DNA of 64,000 bases, from NCBI RefSeq assembly GCF_015351475.1, contig NZ_JADKPR010000012.1:62001-126000 (forward strand). Direction: 5' to 3'. The notes under the pieces are model-generated. The model had not been told where the DNA came from and ran no database searches. It saw only the letters and a program-made list of their open reading frames with translations. Each line of letters begins with the position of its first letter. Position 1 is the stretch's first letter. This DNA is from Flavobacterium sp. HJJ (GTDB lineage: Bacteria; Bacteroidota; Bacteroidia; Flavobacteriales; Flavobacteriaceae). Below, piece after piece: positions 7,837 to 15,886 of the stretch. Made by a program: the position numbers and the translations under genes.

Positions 7837-9255
7837 TTAGAAAGAAATTGCTGCTTCAAATACCAGACCGCTGAATTTACCTCCATAAAAATTATTAACA
7901 TTTCCAGTAGGTACATTTCCAATAAATTGTGTGTAATCTCTATAGTTTTGATTAACATAATCTAATTTTGCTACAATGTTTTTTGTCATGAACCAGCCAA
8001 TGCTTGATTCAATTTTGTCTACAGTAACTTTTTTTGCATCAGCATTAGACAATTTTCCAGACACAGTATTGTATTTTCCAGCGATATAGAATTGTTCTGT
8101 TTTCCCAAATCTGTAGATAAGCTCTCCAGCATATTGGTTAGCAGTACGTTTTGTATCATCACCTGCTTTATCACCTCCTGAAGCTAATTCTATAGTTCCA
8201 AAGAATTCAAGACCCTGATATTTTACAAATGGGTTAATCATGTATGAAGTAGCCCAGTTTTTGAAGTTAGGGTTGAAAGTTGCCTCTGGTGTAGAAGTTG
8301 AATTATAACTAGTAGGAACAGCAATTGGATTAGCAACAGTATTAGGATTATTAGAATTGGTATAGGCATTATTGTTTAATACTCCCCAAAAACCAAATCC
8401 AGATCTAGAAGATGAGTATAAATTTGAGTTACCCAAGTTTGAATTATGGTATAAAGAACCTGTAAGTCTCACTCTCAAATCTTTGTTTAATTTTTTGTCA
8501 TAACCAAATTTTGCCAAGATTGTTGGGCTTACTGCTGTATTTGCATCTGGAGTTGCTGGAGAAAGAGCAGGATACATTACTTCTTGCGTACCTTGATTTA
8601 AATTTCCATTTGTAGCACCCAGCATGCTTACGAATCCGTTTCGGTTGTAATATACTTCAATACCCATCTCTGTAGTAAAAGGATTCATAATGTTATTTCC
8701 AACAAATGCATTTCTGAGTGTACTACCGTTGTCAGAACTTCTAAAGTGTGCATCACCAAAGTTATTCTCCATTTGTCCGATTTTAATTGTTGCATATTGC
8801 ATTACATCAGCCAAGAAGTCTTTTTTGATGAAGTCCAGCTTGTCAATTTGTAAATAACCGCCTCTTGCATAAGTATCATTGTGGTGTCTTGAAGCTAAAT
8901 AAATATCTAGATTTACTCTTACACCATCATATAATTGAGCGGCAATTGTCATATCAGCAGCGGGAAGAACAAAGTTGTTTTCAGTATTCATTAATCGGTA
9001 ACCAATAATTTTTGCAGGGGCAGCAAAGGTTTCAGGCTGGTCATTGAAGGAATTTATTGCTTGGAAATCCATATTGAATGCACCTCCTAAATCGACACTT
9101 AGCCCTTTGAATTCTGCATCATTTTTTTGTACATCAAAAACGTTGATTCCATCTTTGCTTCTTGAAATTTGGTTTTGCATGTTTCCAAATGAAACTTGAG
9201 CGTTTGCAGCAGCCATAGTTAGTAGACCTGCTGCTAAGAGATAAATTTTTCTCAT
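7837..9255 (-). CDS. Porin-like outer-membrane beta-barrel protein
   Basis: The protein has 472 residues with a clear signal peptide (MRKIYLLAAGLLTMAAANAQ). It shows alternating polar/hydrophobic strands throughout, and the final strand ends in Phe (FEAAISF), as outer-membrane barrels do. Segments such as YATIKIGQMENNFGDAHFRS resemble phosphate-selective porin O/P-type barrels. The substrate is unknown. It sits between a YceI gene (11 bases upstream) and a YceI-like gene (3 bases downstream), which suggests one envelope function, possibly handling a lipidic or small polar ligand; that link is inference. Confidence 0.8.
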   Translation of the reverse strand: MRKIYLLAAGLLTMAAANAQVSFGNMQNQISRSKDGINVFDVQKNDAEFKGLSVDLGGAFNMDFQAINSFNDQPETFAAPAKIIGYRLMNTENNFVLPAADMTIAAQLYDGVRVNLDIYLASRHHNDTYARGGYLQIDKLDFIKKDFLADVMQYATIKIGQMENNFGDAHFRSSDNGSTLRNAFVGNNIMNPFTTEMGIEVYYNRNGFVSMLGATNGNLNQGTQEVMYPALSPATPDANTAVSPTILAKFGYDKKLNKDLRVRLTGSLYHNSNLGNSNLYSSSRSGFGFWGVLNNNAYTNSNNPNTVANPIAVPTSYNSTSTPEATFNPNFKNWATSYMINPFVKYQGLEFFGTIELASGGDKAGDDTKRTANQYAGELIYRFGKTEQFYIAGKYNTVSGKLSNADAKKVTVDKIESSIGWFMTKNIVAKLDYVNQNYRDYTQFIGNVPTGNVNNFYGGKFSGLVFEAAISF

Positions 9256-9266
9256 GATTATGGTAT

Positions 9267-9830
9267 TTAATTAAAATTTAAGTTGAATTTTATTGTTAAG
9301 TCTTCTCCTGTTTTTATTGCTCCAAACATGGCAGTTGGAGATTTCATGCCAAATTCGGTAAATGTTATTTTGTTAGATCCCTGGATGCTTACAACACCAT
9401 TTGTAACTGTTGTTTTTACTTGTGTTTTTAGTACTTTGCTTACTCCGGCAATAGTGTAGGTTCCAGTAAGGTTCCAAGTGGTTTCATTTATTTTTTCAGC
9501 AGACTTTAAAACATATTTGATGTTTTTGAATTTGTCTGTTTTTAAAGTTTCGTAAGCTACTTTGTCCATACTTTTTTTCTCGCTTTTTACAGTTTCAGCA
9601 GGAAGTGTTATATCGATGCTGTTAATGTCTGTTAATTTAGAATCGGTTACCGTAAGATTCGCTGTTCCTGTTCTTGAAGCTGATTTCATTTCCCAATCAT
9701 GAAGTGTTGATGTTCCAAGTACTGAAAAGTTTGTTTTTACGTCCAAAGTGTAGCTTTTTTGAGCATTTGCTGATAAGACTATTGCAAAAAATGCTGTTGT
9801 TGCAATAATCGTTTTAAGTGTTAATTTCAT
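9267..9830 (-). CDS. YceI family protein
   Basis: The 187-residue protein has a signal peptide cleaved near SANAQ. It shows the family pattern: GTSTLHDWEMKS, a central SMDKVAYETLKTDKFKNIKY, then GTYTIAGVSK and ending FGAIKTGEDLTIKFNLNF. YceI proteins form an eight-stranded lipocalin-like barrel that binds polyisoprenoid chains in the periplasm. It is the first gene of a three-gene minus-strand unit with a porin-like barrel and a YceI-like protein. A -7 element lies upstream at 9915-9922. Confidence 0.9.
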   Translation of the reverse strand: MKLTLKTIIATTAFFAIVLSANAQKSYTLDVKTNFSVLGTSTLHDWEMKSASRTGTANLTVTDSKLTDINSIDITLPAETVKSEKKSMDKVAYETLKTDKFKNIKYVLKSAEKINETTWNLTGTYTIAGVSKVLKTQVKTTVTNGVVSIQGSNKITFTEFGMKSPTAMFGAIKTGEDLTIKFNLNFN

Positions 9831-9914
9831 GGTCTTCTTTTTAAAATAATTGTAATAAAATTTCTGCTAATAAAAGAGATTCGTATTATAATCTCTTTTT
9901 GTCCTTTGTTGGTA

Positions 9915-9922
9915 CAAATGTA
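9915..9922 (-). promoter_or_regulatory. -7 element for the YceI operon
   Basis: The minus strand reads TACATTTG, a full match to TAnnTTTG, about 85 bases before the yceI-like start codon. A TTTG lies 26 bases further upstream, longer than usual, so the -33 box is uncertain. Confidence 0.5.
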
Positions 9923-10380
9923 TAATGGAAACGAAAGTAGTAATATGACAAAAATCATGTTAATCAAACTATAAAAATTGTATTTTTCTTAACGAAAAGG
10001 GCGAAGGATTAATTATATCGTTTTCTTTAGTTTTTTTGTTTTTTTAATTTTATACTTTAATTGTCTAATGTGTTGTATATGTGGGAGTTTAAGGTATTTA
10101 AGTATTTTTAAAATAAAAGACAACTTTCTCTTTTATATGGTTTTATGTTTTTTTAAAAATATTAAAAAAATTTTTGTTTTTATTTAAAAATGTATTTCAT
10201 TTCTGTCAAATATTTCTAAGTCAAAAAGCAATTGTGTTTTTTTAACATTTTTAATGAATAGAGTTGTTTTTTTGAGGAATTCATGAAAAAGATTAATCTG
10301 CTTGTACATACGGAAGAAATGTTTCAAATGAGCAGTATTTAAAATTTTGTTATCAAAACTGCAGTTCCACAAATTGTCAT
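9923..10380. other. Long AT-rich divergent intergenic region
   Basis: Between the divergent YceI operon and rlmN lie about 560 bases with extreme A/T runs. Apart from the two -7 elements at its edges I see no gene. A 19-codon frame beginning at 10283 (MKKINLLVHTEEM) is too short and unsupported to call. Confidence 0.5.
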
Positions 10381-10388
10381 TAAATTTG
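10381..10388 (+). promoter_or_regulatory. -7 element of rlmN, nearly leaderless
   Basis: TAAATTTG is a perfect TAnnTTTG match and ends only four bases before the ATG at 10393. If used, the mRNA would start at or within a base or two of the start codon. No -33 TTG is visible at normal spacing. Confidence 0.45.
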
Positions 10389-10392
10389 CACC

Positions 10393-11436
10393 ATGCAAAT
10401 TGAGAAAAAAGACATACGGGCACTATCCAAAGATCAGCTGAGAGATTTTTTTACATCCAATGGAGACAAAGCATTCCGAGGCAATCAGGTATATGAATGG
10501 CTGTGGAGCAAAGGCGCGCATAGTTTTGAGGACATGAGCAATGTCTCCAAGCAGACACGTTCTATGCTGGAGAATAACTTTGTAATTAATCATATCAAAG
10601 TTGATACAATGCAGCGCAGCGAAGATGGTACTGTTAAAAATGCTGTTCGCCTCCATGATGGATTGGTTGTGGAAAGTGTATTGATTCCCACCCAAACCAG
10701 AACAACGGCTTGTGTTTCGAGTCAGGTGGGATGCAGTCTGGACTGTAATTTTTGTGCTACTGCAAGATTAAAACGCATGCGTAATTTAGAACCGGCTGAA
10801 ATTTATGACCAGATTATTGCGATAGATAAAGAAAGCAGACTGTATTATAATCATCCGTTGTCCAATATTGTTTTTATGGGTATGGGCGAACCGCTTATGA
10901 ACTATAATAATGTTTTGAAGGCGATTGAAATGATTACTTCGCCAGAAGGATTAGGAATGTCGCCAAAGAGGATTATGGTATCCACATCTGGTATTCCTAA
11001 AATGATAAAAAAAATGGCAGATGATGAAGTGAAATTCAAACTGGCCGTTTCTCTTCATTCAGCCATTGATAGTATCCGATCCAGAATAATGCCTTTCAGC
11101 CAAAATTTTCCTTTAGCAGATCTGCGTGAAGCATTAGAATATTGGTACCGAAAAACAAAAAGCAAAATATCATATGAATATGTTGTCTGGAAGGGAATCA
11201 ATGATGATAAAGCTTCAATTGATGCCTTGGTAAAGTTCTGCAAATATGTTCCCTGCAAAGTAAATCTGATTGAATACAATCCAATTGATGATGGGGAATT
11301 TCAGCAGGCTTCCGAAGAAACGATAAATGCTTATATAAAAGCGCTGGAATTTATTGGGGTAGTTGTAAAAGTAAGAAGGAGCAGAGGTAAAGATATTGAT
11401 GCGGCCTGCGGACAATTAGCTAATAAAGAAGCTTAG
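10393..11436 (+). CDS. rlmN: 23S rRNA (adenine2503-C2)-methyltransferase RlmN
   Basis: RlmN is a radical-SAM enzyme that methylates A2503 of 23S rRNA and A37 of some tRNAs. The 347-residue protein carries the CxxxCxxC cluster ligands at Cys114, Cys118 and Cys121 (GCSLDCNFC), the FMGMGEPLMNYNNV segment, and near the end DIDAACGQL, where Cys339 corresponds to the methyl-carrying Cys. Length is normal. It is followed by a hairpin with T-rich arms, so it is likely its own transcription unit. Confidence 0.96.
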   Translation: MQIEKKDIRALSKDQLRDFFTSNGDKAFRGNQVYEWLWSKGAHSFEDMSNVSKQTRSMLENNFVINHIKVDTMQRSEDGTVKNAVRLHDGLVVESVLIPTQTRTTACVSSQVGCSLDCNFCATARLKRMRNLEPAEIYDQIIAIDKESRLYYNHPLSNIVFMGMGEPLMNYNNVLKAIEMITSPEGLGMSPKRIMVSTSGIPKMIKKMADDEVKFKLAVSLHSAIDSIRSRIMPFSQNFPLADLREALEYWYRKTKSKISYEYVVWKGINDDKASIDALVKFCKYVPCKVNLIEYNPIDDGEFQQASEETINAYIKALEFIGVVVKVRRSRGKDIDAACGQLANKEA

Positions 11437-11457
11437 AAAATACAATAAGGAAACATT

Positions 11458-11502
11458 AAAAAAAGGATTGAAAAGAATATAAGACTCTTTTTGGTCCTTT
11501 TT
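11458..11502 (+). terminator. Terminator after rlmN
   Basis: AAAAAGGA at 11460-11467 pairs with TCCTTTTT at 11495-11502. A second inner stem of AAAAGA with TCTTTT extends the structure. T-rich DNA follows. Confidence 0.6.
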
Positions 11503-11539
11503 GGTTTTAATTTTTTTTAATGTTTTTATTTTAAAATAG

Positions 11540-11547
11540 TATATTTG
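11540..11547 (+). promoter_or_regulatory. -7 element for the polyprenyl synthetase gene
   Basis: TATATTTG matches TAnnTTTG and ends eight bases before the ATG at 11556. No -33 TTG is seen at the standard distance. Confidence 0.45.
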
Positions 11548-11555
11548 GAATCTAA

Positions 11556-12533
11556 ATGAATATTACCACACAAATAAAACAGCCTATAGTTAACGAAATG
11601 GAACTTTTTGAGAAAAAGTTCTACGAATCGATGACCTCCAAAGTGGCACTTTTAAATCGTATTACTTATTATATTGTCAATAGAAAAGGAAAACAAATGA
11701 GACCTATGTTTGTTTTCTTGATGGCAAAAATGGTTTCAAAAGGAACTGTAAACGAGAGAACTTACAGAGGAGCCTGTGTGATAGAGCTGATTCATACCGC
11801 AACATTAGTTCATGATGATGTGGTCGATGACAGTAACCGCCGCAGAGGTTTTTTCTCCATTAATGCACTTTGGAAAAATAAAATTGCTGTATTGGTTGGT
11901 GATTATCTGCTGTCCAAAGGGTTGTTGCTTTCGATAGATTATGGCGATTTCGATTTGTTGAAAATTATTTCGGTAGCTGTTCGGGAAATGAGTGAAGGCG
12001 AGCTGCTTCAGATTGAAAAAGCCCGAAGACTTGATATTACCGAAGATGTTTATTACGAAATAATCCGAAAAAAGACAGCAACTCTTATTGCTGCCTGCTG
12101 TGCTCTTGGCGCCCGTTCTGTTGTAGAAGATGAAGTTCAGGTGGAGAATATGAGGAAATTTGGCGAGCTTATTGGAATGGCATTTCAGATAAAAGACGAC
12201 TTATTCGATTATTCAGAAGAAGCTATTGGGAAACCAACAGGGATAGATATCAAAGAACAGAAAATGACTTTACCTCTTATTCATGTTCTTAATAACTGTA
12301 CTCCAAAAGAAAAGAGCTGGCTCATCAACTCTATAAAAAACCATAATAAGAATAAAAAAAGAGTCAAGGAAGTGATTGCTTTTGTAAAAGACAATCATGG
12401 TTTGGCTTATGCCGAAAACAAAATGGTTCAATTTCAGCAGGAAGCACTACAACTGCTGAACGATTACCCCGAATCCGACTATAAAGCGGCGCTTATTCTA
12501 ATGGTTAACTACGTTATCGAAAGAAAGAAATAG
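11556..12533 (+). CDS. Polyprenyl diphosphate synthase (all-trans type)
   Basis: The enzyme elongates allylic diphosphates with isopentenyl diphosphate to build a quinone side chain or similar chain. The 325-residue protein has both Asp-rich Mg2+/diphosphate motifs: HDDVVDDS (first, about residues 86-93) and KDDLFDYS (second, about 213-220), plus the GKQMRP segment that binds IPP. Length and motifs match octaprenyl/heptaprenyl synthases of the IspB type. Product chain length cannot be read with confidence; in flavobacteria the menaquinone side chain is the likely use. Confidence 0.92.
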   Translation: MNITTQIKQPIVNEMELFEKKFYESMTSKVALLNRITYYIVNRKGKQMRPMFVFLMAKMVSKGTVNERTYRGACVIELIHTATLVHDDVVDDSNRRRGFFSINALWKNKIAVLVGDYLLSKGLLLSIDYGDFDLLKIISVAVREMSEGELLQIEKARRLDITEDVYYEIIRKKTATLIAACCALGARSVVEDEVQVENMRKFGELIGMAFQIKDDLFDYSEEAIGKPTGIDIKEQKMTLPLIHVLNNCTPKEKSWLINSIKNHNKNKKRVKEVIAFVKDNHGLAYAENKMVQFQQEALQLLNDYPESDYKAALILMVNYVIERKK

Positions 12534-12556
12534 TTTTCAATATCAATCTCAGTTTC

Positions 12557-12623
12557 AAAAATCAATGGCAATTTCAAAAGTGATTGCTGTTGAGTTTTGA
12601 TATTGATATTGCCATTGATTTTT
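12557..12623. repeat. 16-bp perfect inverted repeat
   Basis: AAAAATCAATGGCAAT (12557-12572) is the exact reverse complement of 12608-12623, with a 35-base spacer. It lies between the polyprenyl synthetase and the sigma factor gene. It could be a long-loop terminator; the right arm ends in TTTTT. It could also be a small palindromic repeat. Confidence 0.6.
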
Positions 12624-12708
12624 AAAATTACATTTTTTTTTTAAAACCCATGCAACCATTTTTTGCAGATTCTCGTCTATACTTATAGAAACACTTTTTT
12701 AAACGATT

Positions 12709-13269
12709 TTGAAAGTAATTAATTTACATCAGGAAGAAAACAAAGCAATTGCATTGGCTGTCAAAAATGACCGGCAGGCACAGCAATGGATCTATTCTAA
12801 GTATTCGCCAAAGATGTTAAGTGTCTGCCGGCAGTATATAAAAGACCTGCACTCAGCCGAAGATGTAATGATTACCGCTTTCATGAAAGTATTTGTCAGC
12901 TTAGAAAAATTTGAACATAAAGGAAGTTTCGAAGGCTGGATTAGAAGGACAATGATTAATGAGTGTATTTCATTTATTAGGGTTCAAAAAAAAGTAAGTT
13001 TTGTTGAAGATGAAATTTTTTCTGAAGAAAGTTTTAATAATATAGAAAGTTATTTTTCTATAGAAGATATTCAGAGTTTAATAGACAGTTTGCCCGATGG
13101 TTATAAAATGGTTTTCAATTTATATGTTATTGAGGGGTATAAGCATCAGGAAATTGCAGCTTTGTTAGGGATAAATGAAGGGACGTCAAAGTCACAGTTA
13201 TCACATGCGAGAAAGGTGCTGCAGGAACAGATTAATAAGTTAAAAAATTATTGTTATGGAACCGAATAA
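12709..13269 (+). CDS. RNA polymerase sigma-70 family factor (ECF type)
   Basis: This 186-residue factor has region 2 (YSPKMLSVCRQYIKDLHSAEDV through GSFEGWIRRTMINECI) and region 4 (LPDGYKMVFNLYVIEGYKHQEIAALLGINEGTSKSQLSHAR) with the helix-turn-helix. The frame is closed by a TAA at 12700 and the first internal ATG would remove half of region 2, so the UUG at 12709 is taken as start. It overlaps the next gene, a probable anti-sigma factor, by 14 bases. A downstream exported barrel protein is likely one target. Confidence 0.88.
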   Translation: MKVINLHQEENKAIALAVKNDRQAQQWIYSKYSPKMLSVCRQYIKDLHSAEDVMITAFMKVFVSLEKFEHKGSFEGWIRRTMINECISFIRVQKKVSFVEDEIFSEESFNNIESYFSIEDIQSLIDSLPDGYKMVFNLYVIEGYKHQEIAALLGINEGTSKSQLSHARKVLQEQINKLKNYCYGTE

Positions 13270-13972
13270 AATTGAAAAGCAATTCAAGGAGCAATTAAAT
13301 TCTCGGGAAATAAAACCTTCAGAAATGGCTTGGGACAAATTAGAAGCAATGCTTGATGCTGCAGATGAGAAACCAAAACGCAATTTTAGATGGCTTTATG
13401 CAGCTGCAGGCATTTTAGGGTTTTTATTGGTTAGTACAATTTATTTTAATCGTTTTGAAAGTATAAAAACAAATAAGGATTTGCCAATTGTCCTTGAACA
13501 AAAAACAGATGTAAATCATTTAGAGGGACAGAAAATAATCAGCAAAAGCGTTTTGCATGAGCAAATTCAAAAAAGAACACCAAAGAGACAAACAGTTGTG
13601 GTTTCTAATAATGCTCCTAAAAAACAGCTAATTCAATTTGAAAATAAAGAAGAATTTCCAGTTATCAATAATTTAAAAGAAGATAGTGCTATAGTTAATT
13701 CTTCTGAAGACAAGAATTACCAGCCGACTGCCAAAAATAAATACATTTCAGCTGAAAAATTATTAGCAGAAGTCAGCAATACTAAATTTGAAGCAAAAGT
13801 TACTAACGAAACTATTGAAACCAGAAAAGCTATTTCTGTAAATCCAAATGATCTATTGCTGAATGCTGAAACTGAATTAAATCAATCTTATAGAGAATCA
13901 GCTTTGGACAGATTTAATAAAAAATTAAATGCAGTAAAAACTGTTTTAGTTAATAGGAATTACGAAAAATAA
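13256..13972 (+). CDS. Probable membrane anti-sigma factor
   Basis: The protein has 238 residues with one transmembrane segment at about residues 44-62 (LYAAAGILGFLLVSTIYF). The N-terminal cytoplasmic part (KPSEMAWDKLEAMLD) resembles the short sigma-binding region of Bacteroidota anti-sigma factors; the periplasmic part is Lys/Glu/Asn-rich and has no recognisable domain. No HExxH or zinc motif is seen. Its start lies within the end of the sigma gene, implying translational coupling. The function rests on position and topology, not on a sequence signature. Confidence 0.65.
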   Translation: MEPNKIEKQFKEQLNSREIKPSEMAWDKLEAMLDAADEKPKRNFRWLYAAAGILGFLLVSTIYFNRFESIKTNKDLPIVLEQKTDVNHLEGQKIISKSVLHEQIQKRTPKRQTVVVSNNAPKKQLIQFENKEEFPVINNLKEDSAIVNSSEDKNYQPTAKNKYISAEKLLAEVSNTKFEAKVTNETIETRKAISVNPNDLLLNAETELNQSYRESALDRFNKKLNAVKTVLVNRNYEK

Positions 13973-14009
13973 ATAAAAATCATCAATCATCAATCAAAAA
14001 ACGAAAATC

Positions 14010-15608
14010 ATGCAGAAAATTATGTTGTTTACAATAGTATTGATAGTTGCTACGGCAGCTAAATTAAGTGCTCAGGACAAAGGCAGTTATAAACATGTTT
14101 TGGACTGGGCTTATTGGCAGCCTGAGTCACCAAAATATGAGATGAATCTTGAAAAAAGCCCTGAGTCCAGTGATCAAAATATTTTTACAATTAAATCAGT
14201 TCAAAGCAAAGTTAATGGTTTTGGGACTCTTGGAAAATACACCAAAACTGATTTATATGCAGGAAAAACGGTAAAAATGTCTGGTTATGTAAAAAGTGAT
14301 GATGTAAAATCCTGGGCTGGACTTTGGATGCGGGTTGATTATTATAGTGCTCGTGTACTTGCTTTCGATAACATGGAAAAAAGACCTATAAAAGGATCAA
14401 CAGATTGGAAGAAGTATGAAATTGTTTTATTTGTACCAAAGGAAGCAACATCAATTTCTTATGGTGTTTTATTAGATGGAACTGGTCAGATTTGGTTTAA
14501 AGATGTAACTCTTGAAGTGGTCGATGATACTGTTCCAGAAACAGGTTCGAATAAAGGAAGATTACACAAAACAATTTCATTTGAAACAAGAGCAAAAGCA
14601 ATTGGAGATCAAATTAAAAAAATATCAGATTATGAAAAAAATGCTTTAAAAACAGAAATTGATTCGATAGATAATGAAGTTGCAAAGGGAATGATTTCTA
14701 AAGAAAAAGGGGAAAATCTTAAATTGAAAAAAGCTGAAATTCACGCTGGTAATATCGAAAAGAGTGTTTCTGTCGAAGAAAAAAAATTAAACCAATTAGT
14801 CCAGGATAAAGTTGATGGAAAAGTTGAAACAGAAAAGATCAACAAAAGTGAAGGTGCAAGGTTTACAATTGGTGATTATAACGATTGTACTGATGAGGAT
14901 AAAACAATAGTTAATCTTACATCTATGAAAGTATATCATGGACAAAAGGATGTAGAAAATAGGCAGTCCAAAAGAACTACGACTCAATTTGTTTTTGCTT
15001 TTGGAGCAAATAATTTAGTAACCGATAAACAGGTTGCCAACTCCGATTTTAAATATTTCAAATCGCATTTTTATGAATGGGGGATAACAGGTAATACCAG
15101 AATTTTGAAAGAAGATAATCTCTTGCATTTTAAATACGGAATGTCACTGATGTATAACAATCTTCGAGCAACAGATGATCGTTATTTTGAAAAAAATGGT
15201 GCGCAGACTAATTTAGTAGCAAGTACGGTACATTTAGAAGAATCAAGATTTAGAAATGTCTATGTAATGGTGCCTTTACATTTAGAATTTGATTTCACTA
15301 AAAAAGAAGTTCGCGATGATGCCAGTTATTTTAGAACTCATAAAAGTGCGAGAATTGGTATAGGTGGTTATGCCGGATTTAGAGTGAAATCCAAACAGAT
15401 TCTTTATTTTGATGATGCTGTCGGGAATGATGTAGAGCAAAAAACAAAAGGCAATTTTAATGTAAACGATTTCAATTATGGTTTGAGTACCTATGTAGGA
15501 TATAAATCAACTAGTGTCTATCTAAAATACGATTTACAGCCTTTATTTGAAAACAACACTGTTGATCAAAATAATATTTCACTAGGACTTCGTTTCGATT
15601 TTAATTAA
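14010..15608 (+). CDS. Exported protein: carbohydrate-binding-like domain, coiled coil and beta-barrel
   Basis: The protein has 532 residues with a signal peptide (about 1-21, ending KLSAQ). Residues about 25-180 look like a jelly-roll ligand-binding domain, with GKTVKMSGYVKSDDV, WAGLWMRVDYYS and IWFKDVTLEVVDD. Residues about 187-280 are a charged helical stretch (ISDYEKNALKTEIDSIDNEV) likely to form a coiled coil. The last 220 residues are an outer-membrane barrel ending GLRFDFN. Proteins with only the coil and barrel parts often follow sigma/anti-sigma pairs in this group; the added N-terminal domain is unusual. It probably belongs to the sigma/anti-sigma operon (37-base gap). Function unknown. 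Confidence 0.7.
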   Translation: MQKIMLFTIVLIVATAAKLSAQDKGSYKHVLDWAYWQPESPKYEMNLEKSPESSDQNIFTIKSVQSKVNGFGTLGKYTKTDLYAGKTVKMSGYVKSDDVKSWAGLWMRVDYYSARVLAFDNMEKRPIKGSTDWKKYEIVLFVPKEATSISYGVLLDGTGQIWFKDVTLEVVDDTVPETGSNKGRLHKTISFETRAKAIGDQIKKISDYEKNALKTEIDSIDNEVAKGMISKEKGENLKLKKAEIHAGNIEKSVSVEEKKLNQLVQDKVDGKVETEKINKSEGARFTIGDYNDCTDEDKTIVNLTSMKVYHGQKDVENRQSKRTTTQFVFAFGANNLVTDKQVANSDFKYFKSHFYEWGITGNTRILKEDNLLHFKYGMSLMYNNLRATDDRYFEKNGAQTNLVASTVHLEESRFRNVYVMVPLHLEFDFTKKEVRDDASYFRTHKSARIGIGGYAGFRVKSKQILYFDDAVGNDVEQKTKGNFNVNDFNYGLSTYVGYKSTSVYLKYDLQPLFENNTVDQNNISLGLRFDFN

Positions 15609-15630
15609 ATTATATTAGTTAGTTTTTTTA

Positions 15631-15792
15631 AGAGCCTGTTTAAATTTTATTTTTGAGATTTATTATTAGAGGATTTTTGAGTGAAACAAGGCAAATTTTT
15701 ATAAAATAGCAGAGCTATTGTATGAAAATTTAACGAAGTTGTAACCAAAAATCATCATAAGAGAGCCAATAAATAAAGCTTAAACAGGCTCT
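15631..15792. mobile_element. 162-bp MITE-like element, copy 1
   Basis: The ends are perfect 13-bp terminal inverted repeats, AGAGCCTGTTTAA and TTAAACAGGCTCT. The interior contains a strong central hairpin (AATAGC-aga-GCTATT with extended AT pairing) and partly pairing outer arms, so the whole element could fold into one long stem. It is about 96 percent identical (6 differences in 162) to 41772-41933. It has no coding capacity. No clear target-site duplication is visible. Confidence 0.8.
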
Positions 15793-15795
15793 AAG

Positions 15796-15828
15796 AACCC
15801 TTTCAGAGTTTCAAACTTTGAAGGGGTT
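15796..15828. terminator. Hairpin downstream of the barrel gene
   Basis: AACCCTTTCA-g-AGTTT pairs with AAACTtTGAAgGGGTT around a single-base loop. It directly follows the MITE-like element. There is no T-run on the plus strand, so termination is only one possible role. Confidence 0.45.
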
Positions 15829-15835
15829 ACTATTT

Positions 15836-15878
15836 TAAAAAACTTAGTAACTTAGCGACTTAGAAACTTAGCAACCTG
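15836..15878 (+). repeat. Short tandem repeats just upstream of dnaG
   Basis: The unit (A)ACTTAG(N)A recurs four to five times in slightly varied form, ending about 10 bases before the dnaG start. Similar AT-rich short repeats precede ftsL, murC and the YqeY gene. Confidence 0.6.
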
Positions 15879-15886
15879 AGAATAAA

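Noticed and set aside
10283..10342. 19-codon frame MKKINLLVHTEEMFQMSSI upstream of rlmN
   Set aside because: Too short, with no promoter or coupling to rlmN; it lies in random AT-rich DNA.
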